A DNA stretch of 40,515 nucleotides from Bradyrhizobium sp. STM 3843 (GTDB taxonomy: Bacteria > Pseudomonadota > Alphaproteobacteria > Rhizobiales > Xanthobacteraceae), in contig NZ_CAFK01000097.1 in assembly GCF_000239815.1 (NCBI RefSeq), positions 1 to 40,515 of the forward strand. Direction: 5' to 3'. The notes under the pieces were generated by a model. The model was not told the origin of the DNA, ran no database searches, and worked only from the letters and a program-made list of their open reading frames with translations. Below, one piece after another: positions 18,907 to 29,715 of this stretch. Both the position numbers and the translations under genes were made by a program. The stretch's first letter is position 1; every line of letters begins with the position of its first letter.

Positions 18907-19623
18907 ATGCGCTCCGGAGTGATCGCACAAAAGGTCGGGATGACGCGGGTCTTCACAGAGGCCGGCGAACATATCCCCGTGACCGTGCTGAAGCTCGGCA
19001 ACTGCCAGGTGGTTGGTCACCGCACCAAAGAAAAGAACGGCTATGTCGCGCTGCAGCTCGGCAGCGGCAGCCGCAAGACGGTCTACTTGCCGAAGGCCGA
19101 GCGCGGTCAGTTCGCCGTCGCCAAGGTCGAGCCGAAGCGCAAGGTCGCCGAATTCCGCGTCAGCGAAGATGCGCTGATTCCGGTCGGCGCCGAGATCCAG
19201 GCCGATCATTTCGTCGTCGGCCAGTTCGTCGACGTCACCGGCACCTCGGTCGGTAAGGGCTTCGCCGGCGGTATGAAGCGCTGGAATTTCGGCGGTCTGC
19301 GCGCCACGCACGGCGTGTCGATCTCGCACCGTTCGATCGGTTCGACCGGTGGCCGTCAGGACCCCGGCAAGACCTGGAAGAACAAGAAGATGCCCGGTCA
19401 CATGGGCGTCGATCGCGTCACCACGCTCAACCTGCGGGTGGTGCAGACGGATGTCGAGCGCGGCCTGATCCTGGTGGAAGGCGCGGTGCCCGGCTCCAAG
19501 GGCGGCTGGATCTCGGTGCGCGACGCCGTGAAGAAGCCTCTGCCGAAGGAAGCGCCGAAGCCCGGCAAGTTCAAGGTCGCGACCGAGCAGGCTGAAGCGC
19601 CGGCCGAGCAGGAGGGCGCATAA
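18907..19623 (+). CDS. rplC: 50S ribosomal protein L3
   Basis: L3 binds 23S rRNA near the peptidyl-transferase centre and is one of the first proteins in 50S assembly. The product has 238 residues, with [16 protein letters not shown] at the start. The extension loop ([21 protein letters not shown]) includes the Gln that the PrmB methyltransferase modifies in many bacteria. I chose the ATG at 18907; an in-frame GTG 33 bases upstream would add [10 protein letters not shown], which is not conserved. The C terminus has an Ala/Glu/Pro-rich tail (about 20 residues) common in rhizobia. The stop is one base before the rplD ATG. Confidence 0.97.
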   Translation: MRSGVIAQKVGMTRVFTEAGEHIPVTVLKLGNCQVVGHRTKEKNGYVALQLGSGSRKTVYLPKAERGQFAVAKVEPKRKVAEFRVSEDALIPVGAEIQADHFVVGQFVDVTGTSVGKGFAGGMKRWNFGGLRATHGVSISHRSIGSTGGRQDPGKTWKNKKMPGHMGVDRVTTLNLRVVQTDVERGLILVEGAVPGSKGGWISVRDAVKKPLPKEAPKPGKFKVATEQAEAPAEQEGA

Positions 19624-19624
19624 C

Positions 19625-20245
19625 ATGGAACTGAAAGTCACGACCCTCGAGGGCAAGGAAGCCGGCTCGGTCCAGCTGTCCGACGCCATCTTCGGCCTCG
19701 ATCCGCGCCAGGACATCATCGCGCGCTGCGTGCAGTGGCAGCTGAACAAGCGCCAGGCCGGCACCCACAAGGCCAAGGGCCGCGCCGAGATCTGGCGCAC
19801 CGGCAAGAAGATGTACAAGCAGAAGGGCACCGGCGGTGCCCGTCACGGCTCGGCCCGCGTGCCGCAGTTCCGTGGCGGTGGCCGCGCCTTCGGTCCGGTG
19901 GTGCGTTCGCACGCCACCGATCTGCCGAAGAAGGTGCGCGCGCTGGCGCTCAAGCATGCGCTGTCGGCCAAGGCCAAGGACGGCGACCTGATCGTGCTGG
20001 AGAACGCCACGCTGGAAGCTGCCAAGACCAAGGCGCTGGTCGGGCATTTCTCCGGGCTCGGCCTCACCAACGCGCTGATCATCGACGGCGCCGAGCTGCA
20101 TGGCGGCTTCGCCAACGCGGCCCGCAACATCCCCAACATGGACGTGCTGCCGATCCAGGGCATCAACGTCTACGACATCCTGCGCCGTCAGAAGCTGGTG
20201 CTGACCAAGGCGGCGATCGATGCGCTGGAGGCGCGCTTCAAATGA
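19625..20245 (+). CDS. rplD: 50S ribosomal protein L4
   Basis: L4 lines the peptide exit tunnel with its long basic loop. In gammaproteobacteria it also represses its own operon. The 206-residue product keeps the tunnel loop ([21 protein letters not shown], then [24 protein letters not shown]). It starts one base after the rplC stop and ends in an ATGA overlap with rplW, so translational coupling is likely. The E. coli-type S10 leader bound by L4 was not recognised upstream of rpsJ. Confidence 0.98.
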   Translation: MELKVTTLEGKEAGSVQLSDAIFGLDPRQDIIARCVQWQLNKRQAGTHKAKGRAEIWRTGKKMYKQKGTGGARHGSARVPQFRGGGRAFGPVVRSHATDLPKKVRALALKHALSAKAKDGDLIVLENATLEAAKTKALVGHFSGLGLTNALIIDGAELHGGFANAARNIPNMDVLPIQGINVYDILRRQKLVLTKAAIDALEARFK

Positions 20246-20541
20246 AGACCATCGATCCGCGCCATTACGACATCATCCTCTCGCCGGTCGTGACCGAAAA
20301 GGCGACCTACGCCTCGGAGCACAACAAGGTTCTGTTCAAGGTCGCCGCCAAGGCCACCAAGCCGCAGATCAAAGAGGCGATCGAGAAGCTGTTCGACGTG
20401 AAGGTCAAGAGCGTCAACACGCTCGTCCGCAAGGGCAAGACCAAGGTGTTCCGCGGCCATCTCGGGTCGCAGTCGGACTCCAAGCGCGCGATCGTGACCC
20501 TTGAAGAGGGCCACCGCATCGACGTGACCACCGGGCTATAA
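20242..20541 (+). CDS. rplW: 50S ribosomal protein L23
   Basis: L23 lies at the tunnel exit and is the docking site for trigger factor and the signal recognition particle. The product has 99 residues, starting [22 protein letters not shown]. The conserved [10 protein letters not shown] start and the [18 protein letters not shown] segment identify it. Its ATG overlaps the rplD stop as ATGA (20242-20245). The gap to rplB is 12 bases. Confidence 0.97.
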   Translation: MKTIDPRHYDIILSPVVTEKATYASEHNKVLFKVAAKATKPQIKEAIEKLFDVKVKSVNTLVRKGKTKVFRGHLGSQSDSKRAIVTLEEGHRIDVTTGL

Positions 20542-20553
20542 GGCTGCACTGCC

Positions 20554-21387
20554 ATGGCATTGAAGACATTCAACCCCACGACGCCGGGCCAGCGCCAGCT
20601 GGTGATGGTCGATCGTTCCGCGCTCTACAAGGGCAAGCCGGTCAAGGCTCTGACCGAGGGCAAGCTGGGAAGCGGCGGCCGCAACAACACCGGCCGCATC
20701 ACCGTGCGTTTCCGCGGCGGCGGCCACAAGCAGGCCTACCGCAACGTCGATTTCAAGCGCGAGAAGGTGGACGTTCCCGCCACCGTCGAGCGGCTGGAAT
20801 ATGATCCGAACCGCACCGGCTTTATCGCCCTGATCAAGTATCAGGACGGCGAGCTGGCCTACATCCTGGCGCCGCAGCGGCTTGCAGTCGGCGACACCAT
20901 CGTCGCCGGCAACTATGTCGACGTGAAGCCCGGCAACGTCATGCCGCTGGGCAACATGCCGGTCGGCACGATCGTGCACAACATCGAGGTCAAGATCGGC
21001 AAGGGCGGCCAGCTGGCTCGTTCGGCCGGCACCTACGCCCAGATCGTCGGTCGCGACCAGGACTACGTGATCCTGCGCTTGAACTCGGGCGAGCAGCGCC
21101 TGGTGCACGGCCGTTGCCGCGGCACCATCGGTGCGGTGTCGAACCCGGACCACATGAACATCTCGATCGGCAAGGCCGGGCGCAAGCGCTGGCTGGGTCG
21201 TCGCCCGCATAACCGCGGCGTCGCCATGAACCCGATCGACCACCCGCACGGCGGCGGCGAAGGCCGTACCTCCGGCGGTCGTCACCCGGTCACTCCGTGG
21301 GGCAAGCCTACCAAGGGCAAGAAGACCCGCACCAACAAGTCGACCGATAAATTCATTCTCCTCAGCCGCCACAAGCGGAAGAAGTAA
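20554..21387 (+). CDS. rplB: 50S ribosomal protein L2
   Basis: L2 is needed for subunit association and for a working peptidyl-transferase centre. The product has 277 residues. The N-terminal [19 protein letters not shown] and the C-terminal [25 protein letters not shown] loop, which contains the invariant His of the family, are intact. It lies between rplW and rpsS with gaps of 12 bases on both sides. Confidence 0.99.
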   Translation: MALKTFNPTTPGQRQLVMVDRSALYKGKPVKALTEGKLGSGGRNNTGRITVRFRGGGHKQAYRNVDFKREKVDVPATVERLEYDPNRTGFIALIKYQDGELAYILAPQRLAVGDTIVAGNYVDVKPGNVMPLGNMPVGTIVHNIEVKIGKGGQLARSAGTYAQIVGRDQDYVILRLNSGEQRLVHGRCRGTIGAVSNPDHMNISIGKAGRKRWLGRRPHNRGVAMNPIDHPHGGGEGRTSGGRHPVTPWGKPTKGKKTRTNKSTDKFILLSRHKRKK

Positions 21388-21399
21388 GGAACGCCGGAC

Positions 21400-21678
21400 A
21401 TGGTTCGTTCAGTCTGGAAAGGCCCGTTCGTCGAGGCGTCGCTGCTGAAGAAGGCAGATGCGGCGCGTGCGTCCGGCCGTCATGACGTGATCAAGATCTG
21501 GAGCCGCCGCTCGACCATCCTGCCGCAGTTCGTCGGGCTGACGTTCGGCGTCTACAACGGCCAGAAGCACGTGCCGGTGGCGGTCAACGAGGAAATGGTC
21601 GGGCACAAGTTCGGCGAGTTCTCGCCGACCCGGACCTTCCACGGTCACTCCGGCGATAAGAAAGCCAAGAAAGCCTAA
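21400..21678 (+). CDS. rpsS: 30S ribosomal protein S19
   Basis: S19 forms a complex with S13 in the 30S head and takes part in inter-subunit bridges. The product has 92 residues, full length, beginning [20 protein letters not shown]. The signature region from [24 protein letters not shown] through [20 protein letters not shown] is unbroken. A good ribosome site (AAGGAA) precedes the ATG. A 39-base gap with a short CCTAA/TTAGG inverted repeat separates it from rplV. Confidence 0.98.
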
Positions 21679-21717
21679 AGGGTAGGCCTAAAGAGACAGG
21701 CCTTAGGGATTTAAGCG

Positions 21718-22098
21718 ATGAGCAAACCAAAGCGCGAACGGAGCCTCCCGGACAACGAGGCCAAGGCGGTCGCCCGGATGCTCCGGGTGAGCCCGCAGAA
21801 GCTCAACCTGGTCGCCCAGATGATCCGCGGCCGGAAGGCCTCTTCTGCGCTCGCCGACCTGCAGTTCTCGCGCAAGCGGATCGCGGTCGACGTCAAGAAG
21901 TGCCTGGAATCGGCGATCGCCAACGCCGAGAACAACCACGATCTCGAGGTCGACGATCTCATCGTGTCGGAAGCCTTCGTCGGCAACGGCATCGTCATGA
22001 AGCGTTTCTCGCCGCGCGGCCGTGGCCGTTCGGGCCGCATTTTCAAACCATTTTCGCAGCTGACGATCGTCGTTCGTCAGGTCGAGGCGAGCGCGTAA
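21718..22098 (+). CDS. rplV: 50S ribosomal protein L22
   Basis: L22 spans the large subunit and its beta-hairpin reaches into the peptide exit tunnel near the macrolide site. The product has 126 residues. The hairpin (about 85-105: [23 protein letters not shown]) shows no deletion of the kind linked to macrolide resistance. The ribosome site is a modest AGGGA (21705-21709) eight bases before the ATG. The start [18 protein letters not shown] fits the alphaproteobacterial form. Confidence 0.97.
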   Translation: MSKPKRERSLPDNEAKAVARMLRVSPQKLNLVAQMIRGRKASSALADLQFSRKRIAVDVKKCLESAIANAENNHDLEVDDLIVSEAFVGNGIVMKRFSPRGRGRSGRIFKPFSQLTIVVRQVEASA

Positions 22099-22114
22099 GC
22101 GCTGGGAGAATACG

Positions 22115-22825
<711 letters not shown>

Positions 22826-22863
22826 TAGACGCCGCGAGAACATAGGTTTGAGGGCTAACAGCC

Positions 22864-23277
22864 ATGATGCAACCAAAGAAAACCAAGTTCCGAAAGGCGC
22901 ATAAGGGCCGTATCCGCGGCGTTGCGTCCTCGGGCGCGACGCTGGCCTTCGGCCAGTTCGGGCTGAAGGCCATGGAGCCGGAGCGCGTCACCGCGCGCCA
23001 GATCGAGGCCGCCCGCCGCGCGCTGACCCGTCACATGAAGCGCGCCGGCCGCGTCTGGATCCGCGTGTTCCCCGACGTTCCGGTGTCGAAGAAGCCGGCC
23101 GAAGTCCGCATGGGCTCCGGCAAGGGTTCGCCGGAATTGTGGGTGGCGCGGGTCAAGCCGGGCCGGGTGATGTTCGAGATCGACGGCGTGAGCAACCAGA
23201 TCGCGCGTGAGGCGCTGCTATTGGCGGCCGCCAAGCTGCCGATCAAGACGCGCTTCGTCGAGCGCATTGCGGAGTAA
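22864..23277 (+). CDS. rplP: 50S ribosomal protein L16
   Basis: L16 helps position tRNA in the A and P sites. The product has 137 residues, beginning [19 protein letters not shown]. The conserved [29 protein letters not shown] segment is present, including the Arg that is hydroxylated by YcfD-type enzymes in some bacteria. Two adjacent ATG codons (22864, 22867) could both serve; I give the first. The stop is five bases before rpmC. Confidence 0.98.
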   Translation: MMQPKKTKFRKAHKGRIRGVASSGATLAFGQFGLKAMEPERVTARQIEAARRALTRHMKRAGRVWIRVFPDVPVSKKPAEVRMGSGKGSPELWVARVKPGRVMFEIDGVSNQIAREALLLAAAKLPIKTRFVERIAE

Positions 23278-23282
23278 CGGAC

Positions 23283-23489
23283 ATGGCCGAGATGAAAGTT
23301 TCCGACATCCGCGCGATGAGCCCCGATCAGATGGAGGACGCCATCCTCAATCTGAAGAAGGAGCGCTTCAACCTGCGCTTCCAGCGCGCCACCGGGCAGC
23401 TGGAGAACACCTCGCGCCTCAAGGAGGCGCGCCGCGACATCGCCCGCATCAAGACCATCGCCGCGCAGCAGCGCGCCAAGACCAAGTAA
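23283..23489 (+). CDS. rpmC: 50S ribosomal protein L29
   Basis: L29 is a small two-helix protein at the tunnel exit beside L23. The product has 68 residues. The motif [33 protein letters not shown] is the family signature. It starts five bases after rplP and ends 12 bases before rpsQ. Confidence 0.97.
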   Translation: MAEMKVSDIRAMSPDQMEDAILNLKKERFNLRFQRATGQLENTSRLKEARRDIARIKTIAAQQRAKTK

Positions 23490-23501
23490 GAGGCTCGACA
23501 C

Positions 23502-23750
23502 ATGCCGAAACGGACCCTTCAGGGCGTTGTCGTCAGCGACAAGCAGGCCAAGACCGTGGTGGTGCGCGTCGACCGGCGCTTCACCCACCCGATCTACAAG
23601 AAGACCATCCGCCGCTCCAAGAACTACCACGCCCACGACGAGAGCAACGAGTTCAAGCCGGGCGACACGGTGTGGATCGAGGAGAGCCGGCCGATCTCGA
23701 AGTTGAAGCGCTGGACCGTGATCCGGGGCGAACACAAGAAAACCGCCTGA
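23502..23750 (+). CDS. rpsQ: 30S ribosomal protein S17
   Basis: S17 is an OB-fold primary binder of 16S rRNA. The product has 82 residues, with [29 protein letters not shown] and [20 protein letters not shown] marking the fold. It is the last gene of the S10 block. A hairpin (23756-23775) follows five bases after the stop, before the spc block starts with rplN. Confidence 0.97.
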   Translation: MPKRTLQGVVVSDKQAKTVVVRVDRRFTHPIYKKTIRRSKNYHAHDESNEFKPGDTVWIEESRPISKLKRWTVIRGEHKKTA

Positions 23751-23755
23751 GGCGG

Positions 23756-23775
23756 ACCGGCCCGTAACGGCCGGT
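23756..23775 (+). promoter_or_regulatory. Hairpin at the S10/spc junction
   Basis: ACCGGCC (23756-23762) pairs perfectly with GGCCGGT (23769-23775) around a six-base loop, followed by TTCGT. The T tract is poor, so it is more likely an attenuator or processing site than a full stop. The rest of the 93-base gap holds no clear promoter. Confidence 0.5.
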
Positions 23776-23843
23776 TTCGTATTCGGGAGCAAGTCAAGGC
23801 GCGACTGTCTCGCGCGAGCATTTAAAGAGGACGAGGTGCATCA

Positions 23844-24212
23844 ATGATTCAGATGCAGACCAACCTCGACGTGGCCGACAATTCCGGCGCACGCCGTGTC
23901 ATGTGTATCAAGGTGCTTGGCGGCTCCAAGCGCCGCTACGCCACCGTCGGCGACATCATCGTGGTGTCGATCAAGGAAGCGATTCCGCGCGGCAAGGTGA
24001 AGAAGGGCGACGTCATGAAGGCCGTCGTGGTGCGCGTCCGCAAGGACATCCGCCGCGCCGACGGTTCGGTGATCCGCTTCGACCGCAACGCCGCCGTTCT
24101 GATCAACAATCAGTCCGAGCCGGTCGGCACCCGTATCTTCGGGCCGGTGCCGCGCGAGCTGCGCGCCAAGAACCACATGAAGATCATTTCGCTCGCGCCG
24201 GAGGTGCTGTGA
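23844..24212 (+). CDS. rplN: 50S ribosomal protein L14
   Basis: L14 lies at the subunit interface and is the docking site of the silencing factor RsfS. The product has 122 residues. The signature from [20 protein letters not shown] to the basic [14 protein letters not shown] strand is complete. Its ATG follows GAGGACGAGG. The TGA stop overlaps the ATG of rplX by one base (TGATG), suggesting coupled translation. Confidence 0.98.
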   Translation: MIQMQTNLDVADNSGARRVMCIKVLGGSKRRYATVGDIIVVSIKEAIPRGKVKKGDVMKAVVVRVRKDIRRADGSVIRFDRNAAVLINNQSEPVGTRIFGPVPRELRAKNHMKIISLAPEVL

Positions 24213-24518
24213 TGGCTGCCAAGATCCGCAAGGGCGATAAGGTCATCGTGCTGACCGGCCGCGACAAGGGTCGCACCGGCGAGGTGTTCGAGGTGCGCCC
24301 GGACGCGGGCACCGCGCTGGTGCGCGGCGTCAACATGGTGAAGCGCCACCAGAAGCAGACGGCGCAGCAGGAGGGCGGCATCATCTCCAAGGAGGCGCCG
24401 ATCCAACTGTCCAACATCGCGTATCTCGGCAAGGACGGTAAGCCGACGCGCGTCGGATTCAAGGTTCTGGCAGACGGCAAGAAGGTCCGCGTCGCCAAGA
24501 GCTCGGGAGCAGAGATCG

Positions 24519-24526
<8 letters not shown>
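24212..24526 (+). CDS. rplX: 50S ribosomal protein L24
   Basis: L24 is an early assembly protein near the tunnel exit. The product has 104 residues, starting [28 protein letters not shown], a clear KOW motif. The ATG at 24212 shares its A with the rplN stop, and its 3' end overlaps the rplE start by eight bases, so three genes are chained by overlaps. Confidence 0.97.
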
Positions 24527-25076
<550 letters not shown>

Positions 25077-25123
25077 GACGCTCAAGTTCGAGCAGCTCAA
25101 ACGCGGATACCTAGGAGCCAAGC

Positions 25124-25429
25124 ATGGCAAAGAAGAGTTCAGTCGAGAAGAACAACCGGCGCAAGCGGATGGCGAAGAACGCCGGTCCGAAGCGTGCGCG
25201 GTTGAAGGCGATCATCGCCGACAAGAGTAAGCCGATGGAGGAGCGCTTCGCCGCGACCCTGAAGCTGGCGGAAATGCCGCGCAACTCGTCGACGACCCGG
25301 ATTCGCAATCGCTGCGAGCTGACCGGGCGTCCGCGCTCGAACTATCGCAAGAACAAGCTGAGCCGCATCGCGCTGCGCGAGCTGGGCTCGAAGGGCCTGG
25401 TTCCGGGCCTCGTGAAGTCGAGCTGGTAA
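25124..25429 (+). CDS. rpsN: 30S ribosomal protein S14 (zinc-independent form)
   Basis: S14 sits in the 30S head next to S3 and S10. The product has 101 residues and a single Cys ([11 protein letters not shown]), so it is the long form without the four-Cys zinc ribbon. This form is usual in alphaproteobacteria and does not depend on zinc. The C terminus [11 protein letters not shown] is typical. It precedes rpsH by 12 bases. Confidence 0.98.
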   Translation: MAKKSSVEKNNRRKRMAKNAGPKRARLKAIIADKSKPMEERFAATLKLAEMPRNSSTTRIRNRCELTGRPRSNYRKNKLSRIALRELGSKGLVPGLVKSSW

Positions 25430-25441
25430 GGAGGGTCGCTC

Positions 25442-25840
25442 ATGTCAACGCACGATCCCATCAGCGATCTGATCACCCGCATCCGCAACGCGCAGATGCG
25501 TTCGAAGTCGAAGGTCTCGACCCCCGGCTCGAAGATGCGCGCCAGCGTGCTCGAGGTCTTGAAGTCGGAAGGCTACATCCGCGGCTATGCCACGGTGGAG
25601 CATCCGTCGGGCCGCAGCGAGATCGAGATCGAGCTGAAATATTTCGACGGTGAGCCCGTGATCCGCGAGATCGAGCGGGTCTCGAAGCCTGGCCGGCGGG
25701 TCTACACCTCGGTGAAGAACCTGCCGCGCGTGAACAACGGGCTCGGAATTTCGGTGTTGTCGACGCCGAAGGGAATCATGGCCGATCATGACGCGCGTGA
25801 CGCGAATGTCGGCGGTGAAGTTCTCTTCACGGTGTTCTAA
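25442..25840 (+). CDS. rpsH: 30S ribosomal protein S8
   Basis: S8 is a primary binder of the central domain of 16S rRNA and in E. coli represses the spc operon. The product has 132 residues. The start [16 protein letters not shown] and the end ([33 protein letters not shown]) are conserved. The ATG follows a strong AAGGAGG. It precedes rplF by 14 bases. Confidence 0.98.
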   Translation: MSTHDPISDLITRIRNAQMRSKSKVSTPGSKMRASVLEVLKSEGYIRGYATVEHPSGRSEIEIELKYFDGEPVIREIERVSKPGRRVYTSVKNLPRVNNGLGISVLSTPKGIMADHDARDANVGGEVLFTVF

Positions 25841-25854
25841 GAAGGATTTGGGCC

Positions 25855-26388
25855 ATGTCACGTATTGGCAAGAAGCCAGTGGCGGTGCCGTCCGGTGTGA
25901 CGGCGAGCGTCGACGGCCAGACCGTCAAGATGAAGGGGCCGAAGGGCCAGCTTCAGTTCATCGTCCATGACGATGTCGAGGTGAAGTTCGAGAACGGTCA
26001 GGTCAAGGTCGCCCCGCGCGCCGAGACCAAGCGGGCGCGTTCGCTTTACGGCACCGCCCGGGCGCAGATCGCCAACCTGGTCGAGGGCGTCACCAAGGGC
26101 TTCGAGAAGAAGCTCGAGATCACCGGCGTCGGCTACCGCGCCGCGATGCAGGGCAAGAACCTGCAGCTCGCGCTCGGCTACAGCCACGACGTGGTCTACA
26201 CGATCCCGGAAGGCATCACGATCACCGTGCCGAAGCCGACCGAGATCACCGTCACCGGCATCGACTCGCAGCGGGTCGGGCAGGTTGCGGCCGAGATCCG
26301 TGCTTACCGTCCGCCGGAGCCCTATAAGGGCAAGGGCGTGAAGTACGCGGGTGAATTCATCTTCCGCAAGGAAGGCAAGAAGAAGTAA
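25855..26388 (+). CDS. rplF: 50S ribosomal protein L6
   Basis: L6 lies near the factor-binding site of the 50S subunit. The product has 177 residues in two similar halves. [14 protein letters not shown] opens the first, and the second ends with the signature [15 protein letters not shown] and a basic FRKEGKKK tail. It precedes rplR by 11 bases. Confidence 0.98.
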   Translation: MSRIGKKPVAVPSGVTASVDGQTVKMKGPKGQLQFIVHDDVEVKFENGQVKVAPRAETKRARSLYGTARAQIANLVEGVTKGFEKKLEITGVGYRAAMQGKNLQLALGYSHDVVYTIPEGITITVPKPTEITVTGIDSQRVGQVAAEIRAYRPPEPYKGKGVKYAGEFIFRKEGKKK

Positions 26389-26399
26389 CGGAGCCGGTC

Positions 26400-26762
26400 A
26401 TGACGAGAGCCAAGGTTACGAATGCCCGGCGCAAGCAGCGCGTCAGGCTGTCGCTGCGCCGCTCCGCAGGCGGCCGTCCGCGCCTGTCGGTGTTCCGTTC
26501 GTCGAAGCACATCTATGCGCAGGTCATCGACGACCTGAAGGGCGAGACGCTCGCCTCTGCGTCGTCGATGGAGAAGGAGATGCGCACGGTCGGCAACACG
26601 GGTGCCAACATCGATGCCGCCAAGGCGGTGGGCAAGCTGCTCGCCGAGCGCGCGGTGAAGGCGGGCATCAAGGAAGTCGTGTTCGATCGCGGCGGCTATC
26701 TCTATCACGGCCGTGTCAAGGCATTGGCGGATGCGGCGCGCGAGAGCGGGCTGAGCTTCTAA
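26400..26762 (+). CDS. rplR: 50S ribosomal protein L18
   Basis: L18 delivers 5S rRNA to the large subunit together with L5. The product has 120 residues. The segment [31 protein letters not shown] is the family core, and [22 protein letters not shown] the C terminus. A 51-base gap to rpsE holds a very short GGGC/GCCC hairpin followed by TTTT (26779-26795), too weak to call a terminator. Confidence 0.98.
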   Translation: MTRAKVTNARRKQRVRLSLRRSAGGRPRLSVFRSSKHIYAQVIDDLKGETLASASSMEKEMRTVGNTGANIDAAKAVGKLLAERAVKAGIKEVVFDRGGYLYHGRVKALADAARESGLSF

Positions 26763-26813
26763 GATTTAAAACGGATACGGGCTCTACGCCCTTTTGAGAG
26801 ATCGGATAGCACC

Positions 26814-27389
26814 ATGGCAGGTGAACGCGAACGCGGCGGCCGCGAACGGAGCAAGGAGCGCGAGGAGCGCGACAGCGAGTTCGTCGACAAGCTCGTCCAC
26901 ATCAATCGTGTCGCGAAGGTCGTGAAGGGCGGTAAGCGCTTCGGCTTTGCCGCACTCGTCGTGATCGGCGACCAGAAGGGCCGGGTCGGCTTCGGCCACG
27001 GCAAGGCGCGCGAGGTGCCGGAGGCGATCCGCAAGGCCACCGACTCCGCCAAGCGCAACCTGACCCGGGTGGCGCTGCGCGAGGGCCGCACCCTGCATCA
27101 CGACATTTTCGGCCGCCATGGCGCCGGCCGCGTCTACCTGCGTGCCGCTCCGGCCGGTACCGGCATCATCGCCGGCGGTCCGATGCGCGCGGTGTTCGAG
27201 ACGCTCGGCATCCAGGACGTGGTCGCGAAGTCGATCGGCTCGTCGAACCCGTACAACATGGTGCGCGCGACCTTCAACGCGCTGAAGCACCAGGACTCAC
27301 CGCGCTCGGTCGCGGCGCGTCGCAACATCAAGGTGTCGACCCTGCAGGCTCGTCGCGTCGGCGGCGATGCCGAAGCTTCAGCCGATTAA
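26814..27389 (+). CDS. rpsE: 30S ribosomal protein S5
   Basis: S5 is near the mRNA entry site and affects accuracy. The product has 191 residues. A highly charged Arg/Glu-rich N-terminal stretch (about 1-22) precedes the domain that begins [20 protein letters not shown]. The helix [21 protein letters not shown] and the C-terminal [19 protein letters not shown] segment are intact. The spectinomycin loop near the N-terminal domain shows no deletion. Confidence 0.98.
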   Translation: MAGERERGGRERSKEREERDSEFVDKLVHINRVAKVVKGGKRFGFAALVVIGDQKGRVGFGHGKAREVPEAIRKATDSAKRNLTRVALREGRTLHHDIFGRHGAGRVYLRAAPAGTGIIAGGPMRAVFETLGIQDVVAKSIGSSNPYNMVRATFNALKHQDSPRSVAARRNIKVSTLQARRVGGDAEASAD

Positions 27390-27446
27390 GGTTGGGCCGA
27401 CTAACGACAGCGCGCGGCGGATGCTGCGCATCTCGGAGTGAAGACG

Positions 27447-27638
27447 ATGGCTAGCGCCAAGACGATCAAGGTCGAGCAGATCGGTAGCCCGATCCGCCGC
27501 CACCACTCGCAGCGTTCGACCCTGATCGGGTTGAAGCTCAACAAGATTGGCCGGGTCGCCGAGCTGCCGGATTCGCCGGAAGTTCGTGGCATGATCACCA
27601 AGGTTCAACATCTCGTCCGCGTCGTCGACGGGAAGTAA
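27447..27638 (+). CDS. rpmD: 50S ribosomal protein L30
   Basis: L30 is a small ferredoxin-like fold protein of the large subunit. The product has 63 residues ([22 protein letters not shown]). [11 protein letters not shown] and [15 protein letters not shown] elements identify it. I use the ATG 27447, eight bases after GGAG (27435-27438). An in-frame GTG at 27438 lies inside that ribosome site and is rejected. rplO follows after 18 bases. Confidence 0.95.
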   Translation: MASAKTIKVEQIGSPIRRHHSQRSTLIGLKLNKIGRVAELPDSPEVRGMITKVQHLVRVVDGK

Positions 27639-27656
27639 GTTCGAAGGAGAAGGGCC

Positions 27657-28145
27657 ATGAGGCTCAGCGAGATCGCCGACAATTCGGGCGCGCGCAAGAA
27701 GCGCATGCGCGTCGGCCGCGGCATCGGGTCGGGCAAGGGCAAGACCTCGGGTCGCGGCGGCAAGGGCCAGACCGCGCGCTCGGGCGTGCGCATCAAGGGC
27801 TTCGAGGGCGGCCAGATGCCGATGCATCGCCGTCTGCCGAAGCGCGGCTTCAACAACGTCTTCCGGCTGGATTTCGTCGAGATCAATCTCGACCGCATCC
27901 AGCAGGCGATCGACGCCAAGAAGCTCGATGCCGGCAGCGTCATCAATGCCGAAGCGCTGGTGAAGTCCGGTGCGCTGCGTCGCGCTAAGGACGGTGTCCG
28001 GCTGCTGGGCCGTGGCGAACTCAAGGCGAAGGTCAACATCGAGGTGCATGGCGCTTCGAAGTCGGCGATCGCTGCGGTCGAGAAGGCCGGCGGCACCGTG
28101 AAGATCCTGGCGCCCGCGCCGGCCGAAGGCGGCGAAGCGGCGTAA
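27657..28145 (+). CDS. rplO: 50S ribosomal protein L15
   Basis: L15 is a late-assembly protein with a long basic N-terminal arm that penetrates 23S rRNA. The product has 162 residues. The Gly/Lys/Arg arm ([20 protein letters not shown]) and the globular C-terminal domain are complete. An AAGGAGAAGG ribosome site precedes the ATG. A large hairpin (28156-28195) begins ten bases after the stop. Confidence 0.98.
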   Translation: MRLSEIADNSGARKKRMRVGRGIGSGKGKTSGRGGKGQTARSGVRIKGFEGGQMPMHRRLPKRGFNNVFRLDFVEINLDRIQQAIDAKKLDAGSVINAEALVKSGALRRAKDGVRLLGRGELKAKVNIEVHGASKSAIAAVEKAGGTVKILAPAPAEGGEAA

Positions 28146-28155
28146 CATCTGCGTC

Positions 28156-28195
28156 ATCGCTCTGCCTTAAGCGTGAGCAGCGCAGGCAGGGCGAT
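28156..28195 (+). promoter_or_regulatory. 12-bp hairpin between rplO and secY
   Basis: ATCGCTCTGCCT (28156-28167) pairs with AGGCAGGGCGAT (28184-28195) over 12 bp with one G-T wobble. The 16-base loop can itself form a short GCG/CGC pair. No T tract follows. It is the most stable fold in the 149-base rplO-secY gap and could set secY output by pausing or processing. Confidence 0.5.
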
Positions 28196-28294
28196 AGACA
28201 GAATGAACCCGCGCACCAAATAATATCCGGCGCTTGCCCGATCTCGTGAGCCCTCGCGGGAGGAGTGGCGGGTAGGGCCGGGAGAAAGCCAAAG

Positions 28295-29629
28295 ATGGTC
28301 TCAGCAGCGGAACAACTGGCGGCAAACATCAACCTTGGCGACTTTGCCAAGAACGAAGAGCTGAAAAAGCGCATCTGGTTCACCCTCGGCGCGCTGCTCG
28401 TCTACCGCCTCGGGACCTACATTCCGCTGCCCGGCATCGATCCCGCGATCTGGGATTCGGTGTTCCGCACCCAGGCCGGCGGCATTCTCGGCATGTTCAA
28501 CATGTTCGCCGGCGGCGGCATCCACCGCATGGCGATCTTCGCGCTGAACATCATGCCGTACATCTCGGCATCGATCATCATTCAGCTCCTGACTACCGTC
28601 TCGCCGCAGCTGGAAGCTCTGAAAAAGGAAGGCGAGGCCGGCCGCAAGACGCTGAATCAGTACACGCGCTACCTCACGGTGATTCTTGCCGCGGTGCAGT
28701 CCTACGGCATCGCGGTTGGGCTGGAAGGCGCCGGCAACGTCGTCAGCGATCCCGGCCTGTTCTTCCGCCTGTCCACCGCGATCACCCTGACCGGCGGCAC
28801 CATGTTCCTGATGTGGCTCGGCGAGCAGATCACCTCGCGCGGCATCGGCAACGGCATTTCGCTGATCATCCTGTCCGGCATCGTGGCGGAGCTGCCGTCC
28901 GCGCTCGCCAACATGCTCGAGCTCGGCCGCCAGGGCGCCATGTCGACCGGCGTGATCCTGCTGGTGATCATCATGGCGGTCGCCGTGATCGCCTTCATCG
29001 TGTTCATGGAGCGCGCCCAGCGCCGGCTCTTGATCCAGTATCCGAAGCGCCAGGTCGGCAATAAGATGTTCGAGGGCCAATCCTCGCATCTGCCGCTGAA
29101 GCTCAATACCTCCGGCGTGATTCCGCCGATCTTCGCCTCGTCGCTGCTGCTGCTGCCGACCACGGTCGCCAATTTCAATGCGGGGCGGGGACCGGAGTGG
29201 TTCCAGTGGATCACGACCCAGCTCGGCCATGGCCGGCCGCTGTTCCTGATCCTGTATCTGGCCCTGATCCTGTTCTTCGCCTTCTTCTATACCGCGATCG
29301 TGTTCAACCCGACCGAGACGGCGGACAACCTGAAGAAGCATGGCGGGTTCATCCCGGGCATCCGGCCGGGCGAGCGCACCGCGGAATATATCGACTATGT
29401 GCTGTCTCGGATCACGGTGATCGGCGCCATCTATCTGGCAATCGTTTGTTTGATTCCGGAAATTCTGATTTCCTACGCCTCCGTGCCGTTCTACTTTGGC
29501 GGCACCTCGCTTCTGATCGTGGTCAGCGTGACGATGGATACCGTGGCGCAGATTCAGGGTTATCTGCTGGCCCATCAATATGAAGGCCTGATCAGGAAGT
29601 CGAAATTGCGGGGGCGGCGCCGCGGCTAG
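28295..29629 (+). CDS. secY: Preprotein translocase channel subunit SecY
   Basis: SecY is the pore of the Sec translocon in the inner membrane. The 444-residue product has about ten hydrophobic segments. The first follows [27 protein letters not shown], and the plug and cytoplasmic regions follow ([37 protein letters not shown]). The C-terminal [23 protein letters not shown] and the short basic end are typical. I chose the ATG at 28295, with GGAGAA eight bases upstream. An in-frame GTG at 28265 abuts its SD-like GGAGGA with no spacer. It lies between rplO and adk, the usual alphaproteobacterial order, without rpmJ. Confidence 0.97.
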   Translation: MVSAAEQLAANINLGDFAKNEELKKRIWFTLGALLVYRLGTYIPLPGIDPAIWDSVFRTQAGGILGMFNMFAGGGIHRMAIFALNIMPYISASIIIQLLTTVSPQLEALKKEGEAGRKTLNQYTRYLTVILAAVQSYGIAVGLEGAGNVVSDPGLFFRLSTAITLTGGTMFLMWLGEQITSRGIGNGISLIILSGIVAELPSALANMLELGRQGAMSTGVILLVIIMAVAVIAFIVFMERAQRRLLIQYPKRQVGNKMFEGQSSHLPLKLNTSGVIPPIFASSLLLLPTTVANFNAGRGPEWFQWITTQLGHGRPLFLILYLALILFFAFFYTAIVFNPTETADNLKKHGGFIPGIRPGERTAEYIDYVLSRITVIGAIYLAIVCLIPEILISYASVPFYFGGTSLLIVVSVTMDTVAQIQGYLLAHQYEGLIRKSKLRGRRRG

Positions 29630-29715
29630 GGGTCCGGCGTCAACCCGGGAAACCAACAAGCCAAGAACAAGGTGCGCGGGACGGTCGCTCACCGTGTGCC
29701 GGGGGGCGAATTGAA

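Noticed and set aside
26779..26795. GGGC/GCCC hairpin plus TTTT between rplR and rpsE as a terminator
   Set aside because: The stem has only four pairs, too weak to stop transcription in a GC-rich operon.
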